A DNA stretch of 34,294 nt, from positions 1 to 34,294 of the forward strand of contig JBJXHH010000194.1 in the NCBI GenBank assembly GCA_046160675.1, read 5' to 3'. The position numbers and the translations under genes are program-made. Origin of the DNA: JACMJP01 sp046160675 (GTDB lineage Bacteria > Bacteroidota > Bacteroidia > Chitinophagales > BACL12). The first letter of the stretch is position 1, and the number at the start of each line of letters is the position of its first letter. The notes under the pieces were generated by a model. That model was given only the letters and a program-made list of their open reading frames with translations. It was not told the origin of the DNA and made no database searches. Shown here in pieces: positions 18,376-26,137 of the stretch.

Positions 18376-18406
18376 CAATGTTGCAACAATTGCTCCAAAG
18401 TTGGAG
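18376..18406. repeat. Two adjacent inverted repeats in the ctp/eamA divergent region
   Basis: CTCCAA-AG-TTGGAG (18393-18406) is a perfect 6-bp inverted repeat with a 2-bp centre. Just before it, CAATGTTGCAACAATTG (18376-18392) is a near-perfect inverted repeat. They lie between the divergent protease and EamA genes in a 223-bp gap with no other clear element. The short spacers suggest a protein-binding site more than a hairpin. No regulator can be named. Confidence 0.35.
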
Positions 18407-18474
18407 GCATCTTGCCCTGAAAAAGTTGTTCATAACTAAAAAAAATAAACAGTTGCTGAAATTACATTTGTTTG

Positions 18475-19362
18475 ATGAAGGGGAATGCAGTCTGGTATAT
18501 TATACTCTCCACTTTTTTGTTTGGGCTCATGAATGTATGCATTAAGTATTTACAGGGTTTACCATTTTATGAAGTCGTTTTCTTCAGAAGTGCAATTTCT
18601 TTCTTCATATCCGCAGGTTTGCTTTACCGATTGAAATTAAATCCATTCAAAAAGGGAAATAAATTATTTCTGATTATCAGAGGTCTTTCTGGTTCAGTTG
18701 CGCTATTGTTGTTTTTTTATTCTTTGCAAAACCTGCCGTTAGCTACAGCTGTAACAATTCAATATCTATCACCTATTTTCACAGTCATTTTCGCATCCTT
18801 TATTGTAAAAGAAACTATGCAATGGAGGCAGTGGATATTTTTTCTTATCTCATTTGCGGGCATTATTCTAATTAAAGGGTTTGACCCCAGGGTTTCTACA
18901 GGGATGTTGTTGCTTGGGGTTAGTGCAGCGATGTTTTCTGGAATTTCTTATAATGCAGTTCGAAGGGCAAAAGATGACGAACCCGCTGTTGTTGTTGTTT
19001 TTTACCTTCCCCTTATCACTCTACCTATTATTACTCCATATTGTCTAATGCATTGGCAGCAGCCTGTCGGAATCGAATGGTTTTACCTGATTGCAGTTGG
19101 TGTGATTACACAGTTTGCACAATTTTATATGACTCGGGCATACCAGATGGAGAAAGCAAGCAGTGTGGCAAACTACACATACCTCGGAATTATATTTGCC
19201 CTGCTCTTCGGGTATTTTTTATTTGATGAACGTTTTGATATGCTCGCTATTACGGGGATGTGTTTTGTGGTGTTGGGGGTTTTACTCAACTATTTATTTG
19301 TCAACAGGGTTACATCTCCAAGAAGGTTGAAGGCATATTTCAGAAATATCCCCGGAATATGA
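18475..19362 (+). CDS. EamA/DMT superfamily transporter
   Basis: A 295-residue inner-membrane exporter of the drug/metabolite transporter superfamily with ten predicted helices in two EamA repeats (about 1-140 and 150-285). Repeat one shows FGLMNVCIKYL and PFYEVVFFRSAISF followed by LPLATAVTIQYLSPIFTVIFA, the classic EamA core. Repeat two has the equivalent YQMEKASSVANYTYLGIIFALLFG. The substrate cannot be told. A TTG one codon earlier (18472) is in frame, but the ATG at 18475 is the more likely start. The gene converges on purM with a 10-bp gap. Confidence 0.92.
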   Translation: MKGNAVWYIILSTFLFGLMNVCIKYLQGLPFYEVVFFRSAISFFISAGLLYRLKLNPFKKGNKLFLIIRGLSGSVALLLFFYSLQNLPLATAVTIQYLSPIFTVIFASFIVKETMQWRQWIFFLISFAGIILIKGFDPRVSTGMLLLGVSAAMFSGISYNAVRRAKDDEPAVVVVFYLPLITLPIITPYCLMHWQQPVGIEWFYLIAVGVITQFAQFYMTRAYQMEKASSVANYTYLGIIFALLFGYFLFDERFDMLAITGMCFVVLGVLLNYLFVNRVTSPRRLKAYFRNIPGI

Positions 19363-19372
19363 CTGAGAAGAA

Positions 19373-20536
19373 TCAATACTCAAATTTTCCCATTTCATTA
19401 TCAATCGTTACTTTTTTCCCATCGAATTTTTCTACATGTCCTACCACCTGCGCTTCAATATCAAAAGATTTTGAAATGCTGATGAGCGCATCGGCTGTCA
19501 ATTCATCAGTATAAATTTCCAGCCTGTGCCCCATGTTGAAGACCTTATACATTTCTTTCCAGTCTGTTTCACTTTCCCTTTGAATCATTGCAAACAATGG
19601 GGCAACAGGGAATAAGTTGTTTTTAATAATATTCACTCCATCCGCAAAATGGAGAACTTTAGTTTGCCCACCACCTGAACAATGAATCATTCCTGCAATT
19701 TTGCTTTTATACTCATGTACAATCTTTTTTACTACCGGGAGATAGGTTCTTGTTGGTGACAGAACCAACTTCCCAGCATCTATTTCCAACCCTGTAATTA
19801 TATCTGTTAGTAGTTTTTTTCCTGTGTAGACAACGTCTCCAGAAATTTCTGGTGCAAAGCTTTCAGGGTATTTTTCTGCATAGGTTTTACTAAACACATC
19901 ATGCCTCGCTGAAGTAAGCCCGTTACTTCCTAATCCTCCATTGTATGCAACTTCATAACTCGCTTTACCAAAACTTGAAAGTCCCACTATCACATTTCCC
20001 GGCTGAATATTGTTGATGATAAGATCTTGCCTTTTCATTCTTGCGAAAGCAGTTATACCTACATCTATTGTACGTACCACATCTCCAACATCTGCAGTCT
20101 CGCCACCTGCATGAAAGATTGAAATATCAAACTCCTTCATTTTGGTAATGAACTCCATCGTTCCTTCAATCACAGCTTTTATTACTTCTCCCGGAATCCT
20201 ACTCTTGTTTCGGCCAATTGTTGAAGAGATAATAATATCATTTAATGCCCCTACACAGGCCATATCATCTAAATTCATCACAAGTGCATCTTGTGCAATA
20301 CCTTTCCAAACTGAGAGGTCACCGGTTTCTTTCCAATAGATATACGCTAGCGATGTTTTTGTTCCTGCAGTGTCAGCATGCATTATGTTGCAGTAGTTAT
20401 CATCCTTACTTGTACAATCGGGTAAAATCTTACAAAAAGCGGTTGGGAATAAACCCTTACTAAGATGTTGAATAGCTGCATGCACCTCCTCTTTTTGCGA
20501 AGAAACTCCTCGTAATTCATACTTGTCAATAGACAT
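19373..20536 (-). CDS. purM: Phosphoribosylformylglycinamidine cyclo-ligase (AIR synthase), Bacteroidota type
   Basis: A 387-residue ATP-dependent enzyme that closes the imidazole ring in purine biosynthesis (FGAM to AIR). It is the divergent Bacteroidota form of PurM, recognisable from YELRGVSSQKEEVHAAI at the N-terminus, the HADTAGTKTSLAY nucleotide/metal region, WKGIAQDALVMNLDDMACVGA, the GGETADVGDVVRT segment and GSNGLTSARHDVF. The C-terminal AIRS_C-like half carries SGGGQTKVL. Length agrees with Bacteroides homologues. The ATG at 20536 is only 4 bp from a perfect -7 element, so the transcript is probably leaderless. Confidence 0.92.
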   Translation of the reverse strand: MSIDKYELRGVSSQKEEVHAAIQHLSKGLFPTAFCKILPDCTSKDDNYCNIMHADTAGTKTSLAYIYWKETGDLSVWKGIAQDALVMNLDDMACVGALNDIIISSTIGRNKSRIPGEVIKAVIEGTMEFITKMKEFDISIFHAGGETADVGDVVRTIDVGITAFARMKRQDLIINNIQPGNVIVGLSSFGKASYEVAYNGGLGSNGLTSARHDVFSKTYAEKYPESFAPEISGDVVYTGKKLLTDIITGLEIDAGKLVLSPTRTYLPVVKKIVHEYKSKIAGMIHCSGGGQTKVLHFADGVNIIKNNLFPVAPLFAMIQRESETDWKEMYKVFNMGHRLEIYTDELTADALISISKSFDIEAQVVGHVEKFDGKKVTIDNEMGKFEY

Positions 20537-20540
20537 GAGA

Positions 20541-20548
20541 CAAAGGTA
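20541..20548 (-). promoter_or_regulatory. -7 promoter element of purM
   Basis: TACCTTTG on the minus strand matches TAnnTTTG, with 4 bp between it and the purM ATG. It is identical in sequence and placement to the tyrS element. Confidence 0.65.
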
Positions 20549-20798
20549 GGAATTCTGAGTATCCTTAAACTATACTTGTTTCTTAACTATAAGTTATGAA
20601 TTTGAATCACAGAAAGACAATAAGATATCTTTAAAAGATTAGTTTATTGCATATAATTATTGACATTACGAGTGTAATCTCGGTTTACATCTAAAATTAT
20701 TCATGTCACTTTAAACAATATTTAGAAGGCTTATTTTGTGAAAGGTGTAGGATATTTGTCACTTAAATAACAACATTTGTCAGGTTATTTACCAAAAA
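20549..20798. other. AT-rich intergenic region between purM and a divergent lipoprotein
   Basis: This stretch holds the upstream part of the purM promoter and presumably the promoter of the lipoprotein at 20799. An inverted repeat ATTAC-GAGT-GTAAT lies at 20665-20678, just behind a TTGACA-like hexamer. No open frame with coding character or RNA gene is visible. Confidence 0.4.
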
Positions 20799-21326
20799 AT
20801 GAAAATGAAATTCACCATCTTAAGTGTTCTATGTATAGTTCTTGTTTCATGTTCAAAAACAGGTGAGCTTCCATACATTCCGCAAAATATGCTTAGGAAT
20901 GGGAATTTTGAGGATGAATCTTTACTAGATGAACTATGGTTGCCAGAAGGTGAAGGATACTCAATTTCAAATACTGAGGATTTTTATGAAGGGGTTAGAT
21001 CATTAGAGTTAGGTGCTACAACCTGTAGGGGTATGGAATATGAAGATGTACTTTATGCTGAAGCTGGTAAAACTTACGAACTTTCATTTGCTATAAAAAT
21101 GCCAGGAACGCCTACAGGCTGTGCTGGCGAATTTGTTGTAAGCATACTTCAGGGAGATGAAGAGATTTTGTATTTCAATATTTCACCGCCAACTGCTGAG
21201 AACTGGAACATTCAAAAATATTATATAACAACTGAGAGCGAAATGCCTCTCACCTTAGAATTTATTGTGGGTATGGACAAATTGCTGCTGGATGACATGC
21301 AGTTAAAGGAAATGGTTGAACTTTAA
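20799..21326 (+). CDS. Lipoprotein with carbohydrate-binding-like jelly-roll domain
   Basis: A 175-residue predicted lipoprotein with signal peptide ending VLVSC (lipidated C18). The mature protein looks like a CBM4/9-type or galactose-binding-like jelly roll: it opens with MLRNGNFEDES, continues with SLELGATTC, YEDVLYAEAGKTYELSFAIKM and NISPPTAENWN, and closes with LLLDDMQLKE. Two cysteines (TTCRG and TGCAG) could form a disulfide. The sugar or surface ligand is unknown. A strong terminator follows at 21372, so it is monocistronic. Confidence 0.7.
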   Translation: MKMKFTILSVLCIVLVSCSKTGELPYIPQNMLRNGNFEDESLLDELWLPEGEGYSISNTEDFYEGVRSLELGATTCRGMEYEDVLYAEAGKTYELSFAIKMPGTPTGCAGEFVVSILQGDEEILYFNISPPTAENWNIQKYYITTESEMPLTLEFIVGMDKLLLDDMQLKEMVEL

Positions 21327-21371
21327 GTTGACCCGCCCAACAAATTTCCATAGTTGGAGTTTTACAGTTAT

Positions 21372-21415
21372 CCGTGAAGAAGGCACACACAAATGCCTCT
21401 TTACGGCTTTTTTTT
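21372..21415 (+). terminator. Intrinsic terminator after the jelly-roll lipoprotein
   Basis: CCGTGAAGAAGGCA (21372-21385) pairs with TGCCTCTTTACGG (21394-21406), with one bulged base and one G-U, around an 8-base loop. Eight Ts follow a single C. Confidence 0.88.
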
Positions 21416-21493
21416 GCTATTCTCTTTCTCTTTACAATGAATTAATATTACCGTCATTCAGGTTTCTCACCCGGAAACTAACTTGCCTTCACT

Positions 21494-21501
21494 TAAATTT
21501 G
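21494..21501 (+). promoter_or_regulatory. -7 promoter element of the ppk1-ppx operon
   Basis: TAAATTTG exactly matches TAnnTTTG and ends 16 bp before the ppk1 ATG. A purine-rich AGGAG lies 5 bp before that ATG, an unusually clear Shine-Dalgarno-like site for this window. Confidence 0.55.
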
Positions 21502-21517
21502 CTGCAACAGGAGTTGT

Positions 21518-23635
21518 ATGCGAAAAAAGTTAAGTAAAAGCAAGTCATTGAAATTCAAGTATATACAGAGGGATATAAGCTGGTTATCTTTTAATGAAAG
21601 GGTTCTGCAGGAGGCGGAAGATAAGCGGGTCCCGCTTAATGAAAGGGTAAGATTCCTTGGTATTTTCTCGAATAATCAGGATGAGTTTTTTCGTGTCCGT
21701 GTTGCGACTTTGCGGCGCATGGCCAAGATTGAAAAGAGTAAGATCAGTGAATTTTACATCAAGCCCTCGAAGTTACTCAGCCAGGTTCAAAAAAAAGTTT
21801 TACTCTTAAAAAACAGGTTTGATAATGCTTACCTCGAAATTTTAAATGACCTGAAAAAAGAGAACATTTTTATCATTAACGAAAAAGAACTCAGCCTCGA
21901 TCAAGGTGCGGTTGTAAAAAATTATTTTGAAGAAATTGTTCGACCGAAGCTATATCCGGTTATGATGGATGCTGAAAAACGACTTCCTTCATTGAGCGAT
22001 AAATCTATTTACCTTGCCGTTTGCCTGCGTAAAAAAAGTAAAGCCACTGCTGTTAAATTTTCTTTGATTGAAGTCCCGGATAGTGATCCCCCCCGGTTTT
22101 TTGTACTGCCTGATGAAGGCGATAAGAAGTTTATTATATTGCTTGATGACATTATCCGTTATAACCTGAAAAGTATTTATCACATTTTTGATTTTGATGT
22201 GATTGAAGCTTATACTATTAAAATTACCAGAGATGCTGAGCTCTCTCTTGATCAGGATACAGACCTTACGCAAAGCACTCTTGAAATCATTCAAAAAAGT
22301 ATTAAACGCAGGGTAAAAGGGGAACCGGTAAGGTTTATTTATGATGTTTCGATGCCCATGGATATGTTGAATTTTTTCTCAAAAAAAATGAAGTTACAAA
22401 AAGAGGATGCTGTCATACCGGGTGCCCGCTACCATAATTTTAAAGATTTTGTAAACTTTCCCAGCCTCGGTAAAACACATCTGCTATTCAATCAGAATCT
22501 CCCATTACAACATCCTTTTCTTGCATCCTCAACCGGGATATTTTCAGCAGTAAAACATAAAGACATCCTGCTGCATTTTCCCTATCAAAGTTTTAATCAT
22601 GTTATTGAATTCCTAAGGGAGGCTGCCATCAATCCTGCCGTAACTCATATTCACATCACCTTATACAGGGTGGCTAAAAATTCCGGAGTAGTAATGAGTT
22701 TGATTAATGCTGCAAGAAATGGCAAGCATGTTACTGTAATCATGGAACTACAGGCAAGATTTGATGAAGAAAATAACATTTATTGGAGTAGCAAACTACA
22801 GGAAGAAGGCGTTAAGGTTGTTTTTGGTGAAAACAATTTGAAAGTACATGCCAAACTATGTTTGATTACAGAACATAAAAATGGGAAAATACAACACTAC
22901 GCCATGGTGGGTACCGGAAATTTCAATGAAAACACTGCAAAGATCTATACAGACATCTTGCTATTAACATCCAAAGCCGAGGTAACAAAAGAAATAGGCA
23001 AAGTATTTTCTTTTTTCGAGAATCAATTCAATATTGGAAAGTATAAAAATATTTTACTTGCACCAGTTTACTTACGCAAGAGAATGAAACAACTCATAAA
23101 CCGTGAAATAAAATTTGCGAAAGCCGGAAAACCCGCCGAAATTTTTATTAAAGTGAATAATATTGCCGACAAGGAAATTGTGAATAGATTATACGCAGCA
23201 AGTGCCGCAGGAGTAAATATTCGCCTTATTGTAAGAGGCGCCTGTTCTGTGGTGCCAGGTATTGAAGGGGTGAGTGAAAATATTAAAGGCATAAGCATTC
23301 TTGATAAATTTCTTGAGCATGCTCGAATCTATGCATTTAATAATAATGGAAAAGAAGAGATATTTATCGGTTCTGCTGATATGCTTGAAAGAAATATTGA
23401 CTACCGTGTCGAAGTACTGGTTTCTATCCTTGACAAAAAAATCAAGAAACAATTGAAAGAAATTTTAGAAATTCAATGGAAGGATAATCAAAAAGCAAGG
23501 AATATAGCCCATGGTTCTTTAAATGAATATATGCCAATGAAAAGGGGAGAGAAACCACTCAGGAGCCAGGTTGCGCTTTATGAATATTTTAAAAATTTTA
23601 CTGATCAAAAACAAGAGGAAAAAACTACTAAGTGA
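21518..23635 (+). CDS. ppk1: Polyphosphate kinase 1
   Basis: A 705-residue enzyme that reversibly polymerises the gamma-phosphate of ATP into inorganic polyphosphate. The N-terminal domain has the family hallmark DISWLSFNERVLQEA (19-33) and IFSNNQDEFFRVRVATLRR. The two phospholipase-D-like catalytic halves carry the active-site histidines H444 (VHAKLCL, the autophosphorylated one) and H601 (EHARIYAF), and GTGNFNENTAKIYTD follows the first. Length and motif order are those of full Ppk1. The TGA stop overlaps the GTG start of ppx, so the opposing enzymes are made from one transcript. Confidence 0.97.
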   Translation: MRKKLSKSKSLKFKYIQRDISWLSFNERVLQEAEDKRVPLNERVRFLGIFSNNQDEFFRVRVATLRRMAKIEKSKISEFYIKPSKLLSQVQKKVLLLKNRFDNAYLEILNDLKKENIFIINEKELSLDQGAVVKNYFEEIVRPKLYPVMMDAEKRLPSLSDKSIYLAVCLRKKSKATAVKFSLIEVPDSDPPRFFVLPDEGDKKFIILLDDIIRYNLKSIYHIFDFDVIEAYTIKITRDAELSLDQDTDLTQSTLEIIQKSIKRRVKGEPVRFIYDVSMPMDMLNFFSKKMKLQKEDAVIPGARYHNFKDFVNFPSLGKTHLLFNQNLPLQHPFLASSTGIFSAVKHKDILLHFPYQSFNHVIEFLREAAINPAVTHIHITLYRVAKNSGVVMSLINAARNGKHVTVIMELQARFDEENNIYWSSKLQEEGVKVVFGENNLKVHAKLCLITEHKNGKIQHYAMVGTGNFNENTAKIYTDILLLTSKAEVTKEIGKVFSFFENQFNIGKYKNILLAPVYLRKRMKQLINREIKFAKAGKPAEIFIKVNNIADKEIVNRLYAASAAGVNIRLIVRGACSVVPGIEGVSENIKGISILDKFLEHARIYAFNNNGKEEIFIGSADMLERNIDYRVEVLVSILDKKIKKQLKEILEIQWKDNQKARNIAHGSLNEYMPMKRGEKPLRSQVALYEYFKNFTDQKQEEKTTK

Positions 23636-24522
23636 AATTTGCAGCAATAGATATAGGAAGTAATGCTATCCGGCTTCTGTTTGTAAACGTATATGAAACG
23701 ACTACAGGGCCTATTTTTCACAAAGATGAACTTATCCGTGTACCTGTTCGGTTAGGGGAAGAAGCATTCATTGAAGGAAAGTTCTCAAAAGAAAAAATTG
23801 ACCAGGTTGTAAAAACCATGATTGCATTCAAACATCTTATTGATATACACAAAGTTATAGATTATAAAGCTTGTGCCACCTCAGCAATGCGGGAGGCAAA
23901 GAACAGTGATACCATCATTAATAGAGTAAAGAAAGAAGCCGCTATTGATATTAATATTATTAGTGGCGACACTGAATCAAAATATATTTTACAATACCCT
24001 TTACTTCAAATTGGATTAAACCCTTCCGCAAATTACCTCTATATTGATGTAGGTGGGGGAAGTACCGAACTAGCCTTCTTTGGCAAAAATAAAATGCAAG
24101 CAAATCGTTCTTTTAACATCGGTACTTTACGCTTACTTAACGATCAGTTGACAGAAGATGATTGGAAACAAGTATTGAAATGGTTGCAGAAAAACAATAC
24201 GACAAAACAAAAATATGAAGCCTTGGGAGTTGGTGGAAATATTAATAAAGTTATAAAAATGTATGGCAGGGGGAAAACATTCTTAACTCTATCGGCTCTT
24301 AAAAGAGTAATGCAGCATATTGATGATATGAGTATGGCTGAACGGGTGCGTAATCTCGGTTTAAAACCTGACAGGGCCGACGTAATAGTTCCTGCACTCC
24401 GAATTTATGTAAATGTGTTAAGATGGGCTGGCATTGATAAAATTCATGTTCCCAAACAAGGATTAAGTGATGGGATTATAACACAACTATACCGTGAGTA
24501 TAAAACAAAAGGCAAAACTTAA
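23632..24522 (+). CDS. ppx: Exopolyphosphatase / Ppx-GppA phosphatase
   Basis: A 296-residue ASKHA-fold phosphatase that releases phosphate from polyphosphate ends (or hydrolyses pppGpp). It shows the phosphate-binding motif AAIDIGSNAIRLLF at residues 3-16, ACATSAMREAKN (about 84-95), and the second nucleotide loop YIDVGGGSTELAFF (about 138-151), then GVGGNINK. It starts with GTG inside the ppk1 stop (GTGA, 4-bp overlap). It consists only of the Ppx/GppA domain; the C-terminal HD-like extension of longer homologues is absent. With ppk1 it forms a polyphosphate synthesis/degradation pair. Ppx versus GppA activity cannot be decided from sequence. Confidence 0.9.
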   Translation: MKFAAIDIGSNAIRLLFVNVYETTTGPIFHKDELIRVPVRLGEEAFIEGKFSKEKIDQVVKTMIAFKHLIDIHKVIDYKACATSAMREAKNSDTIINRVKKEAAIDINIISGDTESKYILQYPLLQIGLNPSANYLYIDVGGGSTELAFFGKNKMQANRSFNIGTLRLLNDQLTEDDWKQVLKWLQKNNTTKQKYEALGVGGNINKVIKMYGRGKTFLTLSALKRVMQHIDDMSMAERVRNLGLKPDRADVIVPALRIYVNVLRWAGIDKIHVPKQGLSDGIITQLYREYKTKGKT

Positions 24523-24536
24523 AAACCTTCACGGTT

Positions 24537-26096
24537 TCATTCATTCTGTTTTATAATTTTAAATATTTTCTTTTTCCCACCTGCATTTACTTCAACCGCA
24601 TACATACCAGCATCCCAGCCGCTTATATCAATGGTTTGTTGTGCAGTAAGGTGATACATAGATAGAGCCTCCCTTCCGAAAATATCATACACTTTAATAT
24701 TAAAATTGCTTACAGAATTATCATAAAATTGAACCTGCATTAAATCTGTAGCTGGATTCGGGAACACATGTACATTTTTCAATTCTTCAATATTCATTGT
24801 GGAACTCAGAATGGAGCTATCCATTATAATGTCTTCATCACCGGGCAGGTAAAATGTATAAGCGAAAAAGCAAAGCATCATCTCGTCTGTTGTCTGTTCA
24901 CCCAAAAAAACATCCTGGGGTGGATCGGTAGGATTATTTTCATTCTCTGAAGTATTATTATATGTGGCAGTACCATAAATATCAGATCCTTGTTTAATTC
25001 TCAAGGGCTTCTGGAATACAAATGCATTTTGCCAGTGAAAATCCCAGTCAGGTATATAGATAAATCTTGTTGTATCCCCGTCTGGTGAAATTGCATATGC
25101 TTTAAAAGTTTCGCCTAACAAGTGCATATGAGGTGATGCGGAAATAAAGGTTAGATCCACACCATAACTTTCGGCAATATTTTCAAAAACTTCATTGAAA
25201 GTTACTATTTCATTGGCAGGTATGTAAAACAGGGGCTCCTGGAAAACAGGAGGAAAATGATACAAAATTGGGTCAACCCAAACAGGACGGGTAAAAACTG
25301 CATCCGAATATTTCAGGTTGATTTTTGTGCTGTCTTTTTGCCCTTCGCTTCCGGGTGCAAAATGTATCTCAACCACAAAATCACTTCCGGCTGGAACTTC
25401 AAAACCCATTCCATAGGGTAACTTAAAGACCCCGTTTTCTCCCGGCGCCCATCCCGCTATCAACTTTGCATACGGACTTGAAGTGGTTGTGCCGTTACTT
25501 GCATATCCTGGAAAAGGATCCGCAAGATCGAGTTCAAAGGAAATGTTACTCGTATCGTGGAAAAAAAGTATATGATGTACTGCAGAACTATTAGCAATCA
25601 CAAACTCCATTTCACTAATGTATTTTGTTTCAGTAAGATCAGAATGCAAAACAAATGTCCGATATTCATCCGTGTTCAATTGTACTTCATATGTTGGTAA
25701 TTGTATCACTTGCTCGGGTGCATCCATCAGTTCACCATCTTCATAGACAGGAACTTCGGGAGCAGTGCCTGTTCCAACAGGAGCACCTGCTTCGGCCCAG
25801 GCAACCAATGTATTCATCTCCTCTTCAGTTAAAACTTTTTCACCGGCAAAGTGAACGTAGTTGGGGTCTGGCAGCCATGGCGGCATCTTCCTTTCTTCCA
25901 CAACTTCGGCAATATCATCAGCATTTTCATACGCTTCCGAGTAAGTAATCAGAGAAAACGGGGCAATACCACCGGGATGGTGACATGTGCCGCAATTCTC
26001 AAAAATGATATTGGCAACATTACTATTCCATGTAGCTGACTGAGAAAACACAGTTACAGAAACAAATAAATAAAAACAGAGGAAAGAGTTTTTCAT
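24537..26096 (-). CDS. Secreted c-haem / type-II copper monooxygenase-like protein with T9SS tail
   Basis: A 519-residue predicted extracellular redox enzyme. The signal peptide is residues 1-19 (VFSQ). A cytochrome-c-like module follows with CGTCH (C35, C38, H39) and a likely methionine ligand in KMPPW (M71). The body resembles copper type II ascorbate-dependent monooxygenases (PHM/DBH): H174-H175 plus H245 (VEIHF) match the CuH ligands, and H323-x-H325 plus M406 or M407 match CuM, in the right order and with PHM-like spacing. The last 75 residues are a T9SS type A domain (VFPNPATD at 444-451 to FKIIKQNE). The substrate is unknown; the fusion suggests haem-fed electron supply to copper. It follows the SprA-like gene by 41 bp. 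Confidence 0.85.
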   Translation of the reverse strand: MKNSFLCFYLFVSVTVFSQSATWNSNVANIIFENCGTCHHPGGIAPFSLITYSEAYENADDIAEVVEERKMPPWLPDPNYVHFAGEKVLTEEEMNTLVAWAEAGAPVGTGTAPEVPVYEDGELMDAPEQVIQLPTYEVQLNTDEYRTFVLHSDLTETKYISEMEFVIANSSAVHHILFFHDTSNISFELDLADPFPGYASNGTTTSSPYAKLIAGWAPGENGVFKLPYGMGFEVPAGSDFVVEIHFAPGSEGQKDSTKINLKYSDAVFTRPVWVDPILYHFPPVFQEPLFYIPANEIVTFNEVFENIAESYGVDLTFISASPHMHLLGETFKAYAISPDGDTTRFIYIPDWDFHWQNAFVFQKPLRIKQGSDIYGTATYNNTSENENNPTDPPQDVFLGEQTTDEMMLCFFAYTFYLPGDEDIIMDSSILSSTMNIEELKNVHVFPNPATDLMQVQFYDNSVSNFNIKVYDIFGREALSMYHLTAQQTIDISGWDAGMYAVEVNAGGKKKIFKIIKQNE

Positions 26097-26137
26097 ATAT
26101 TCAAAACCTTATTTAAGAATGTAAATATATAAAAGGC

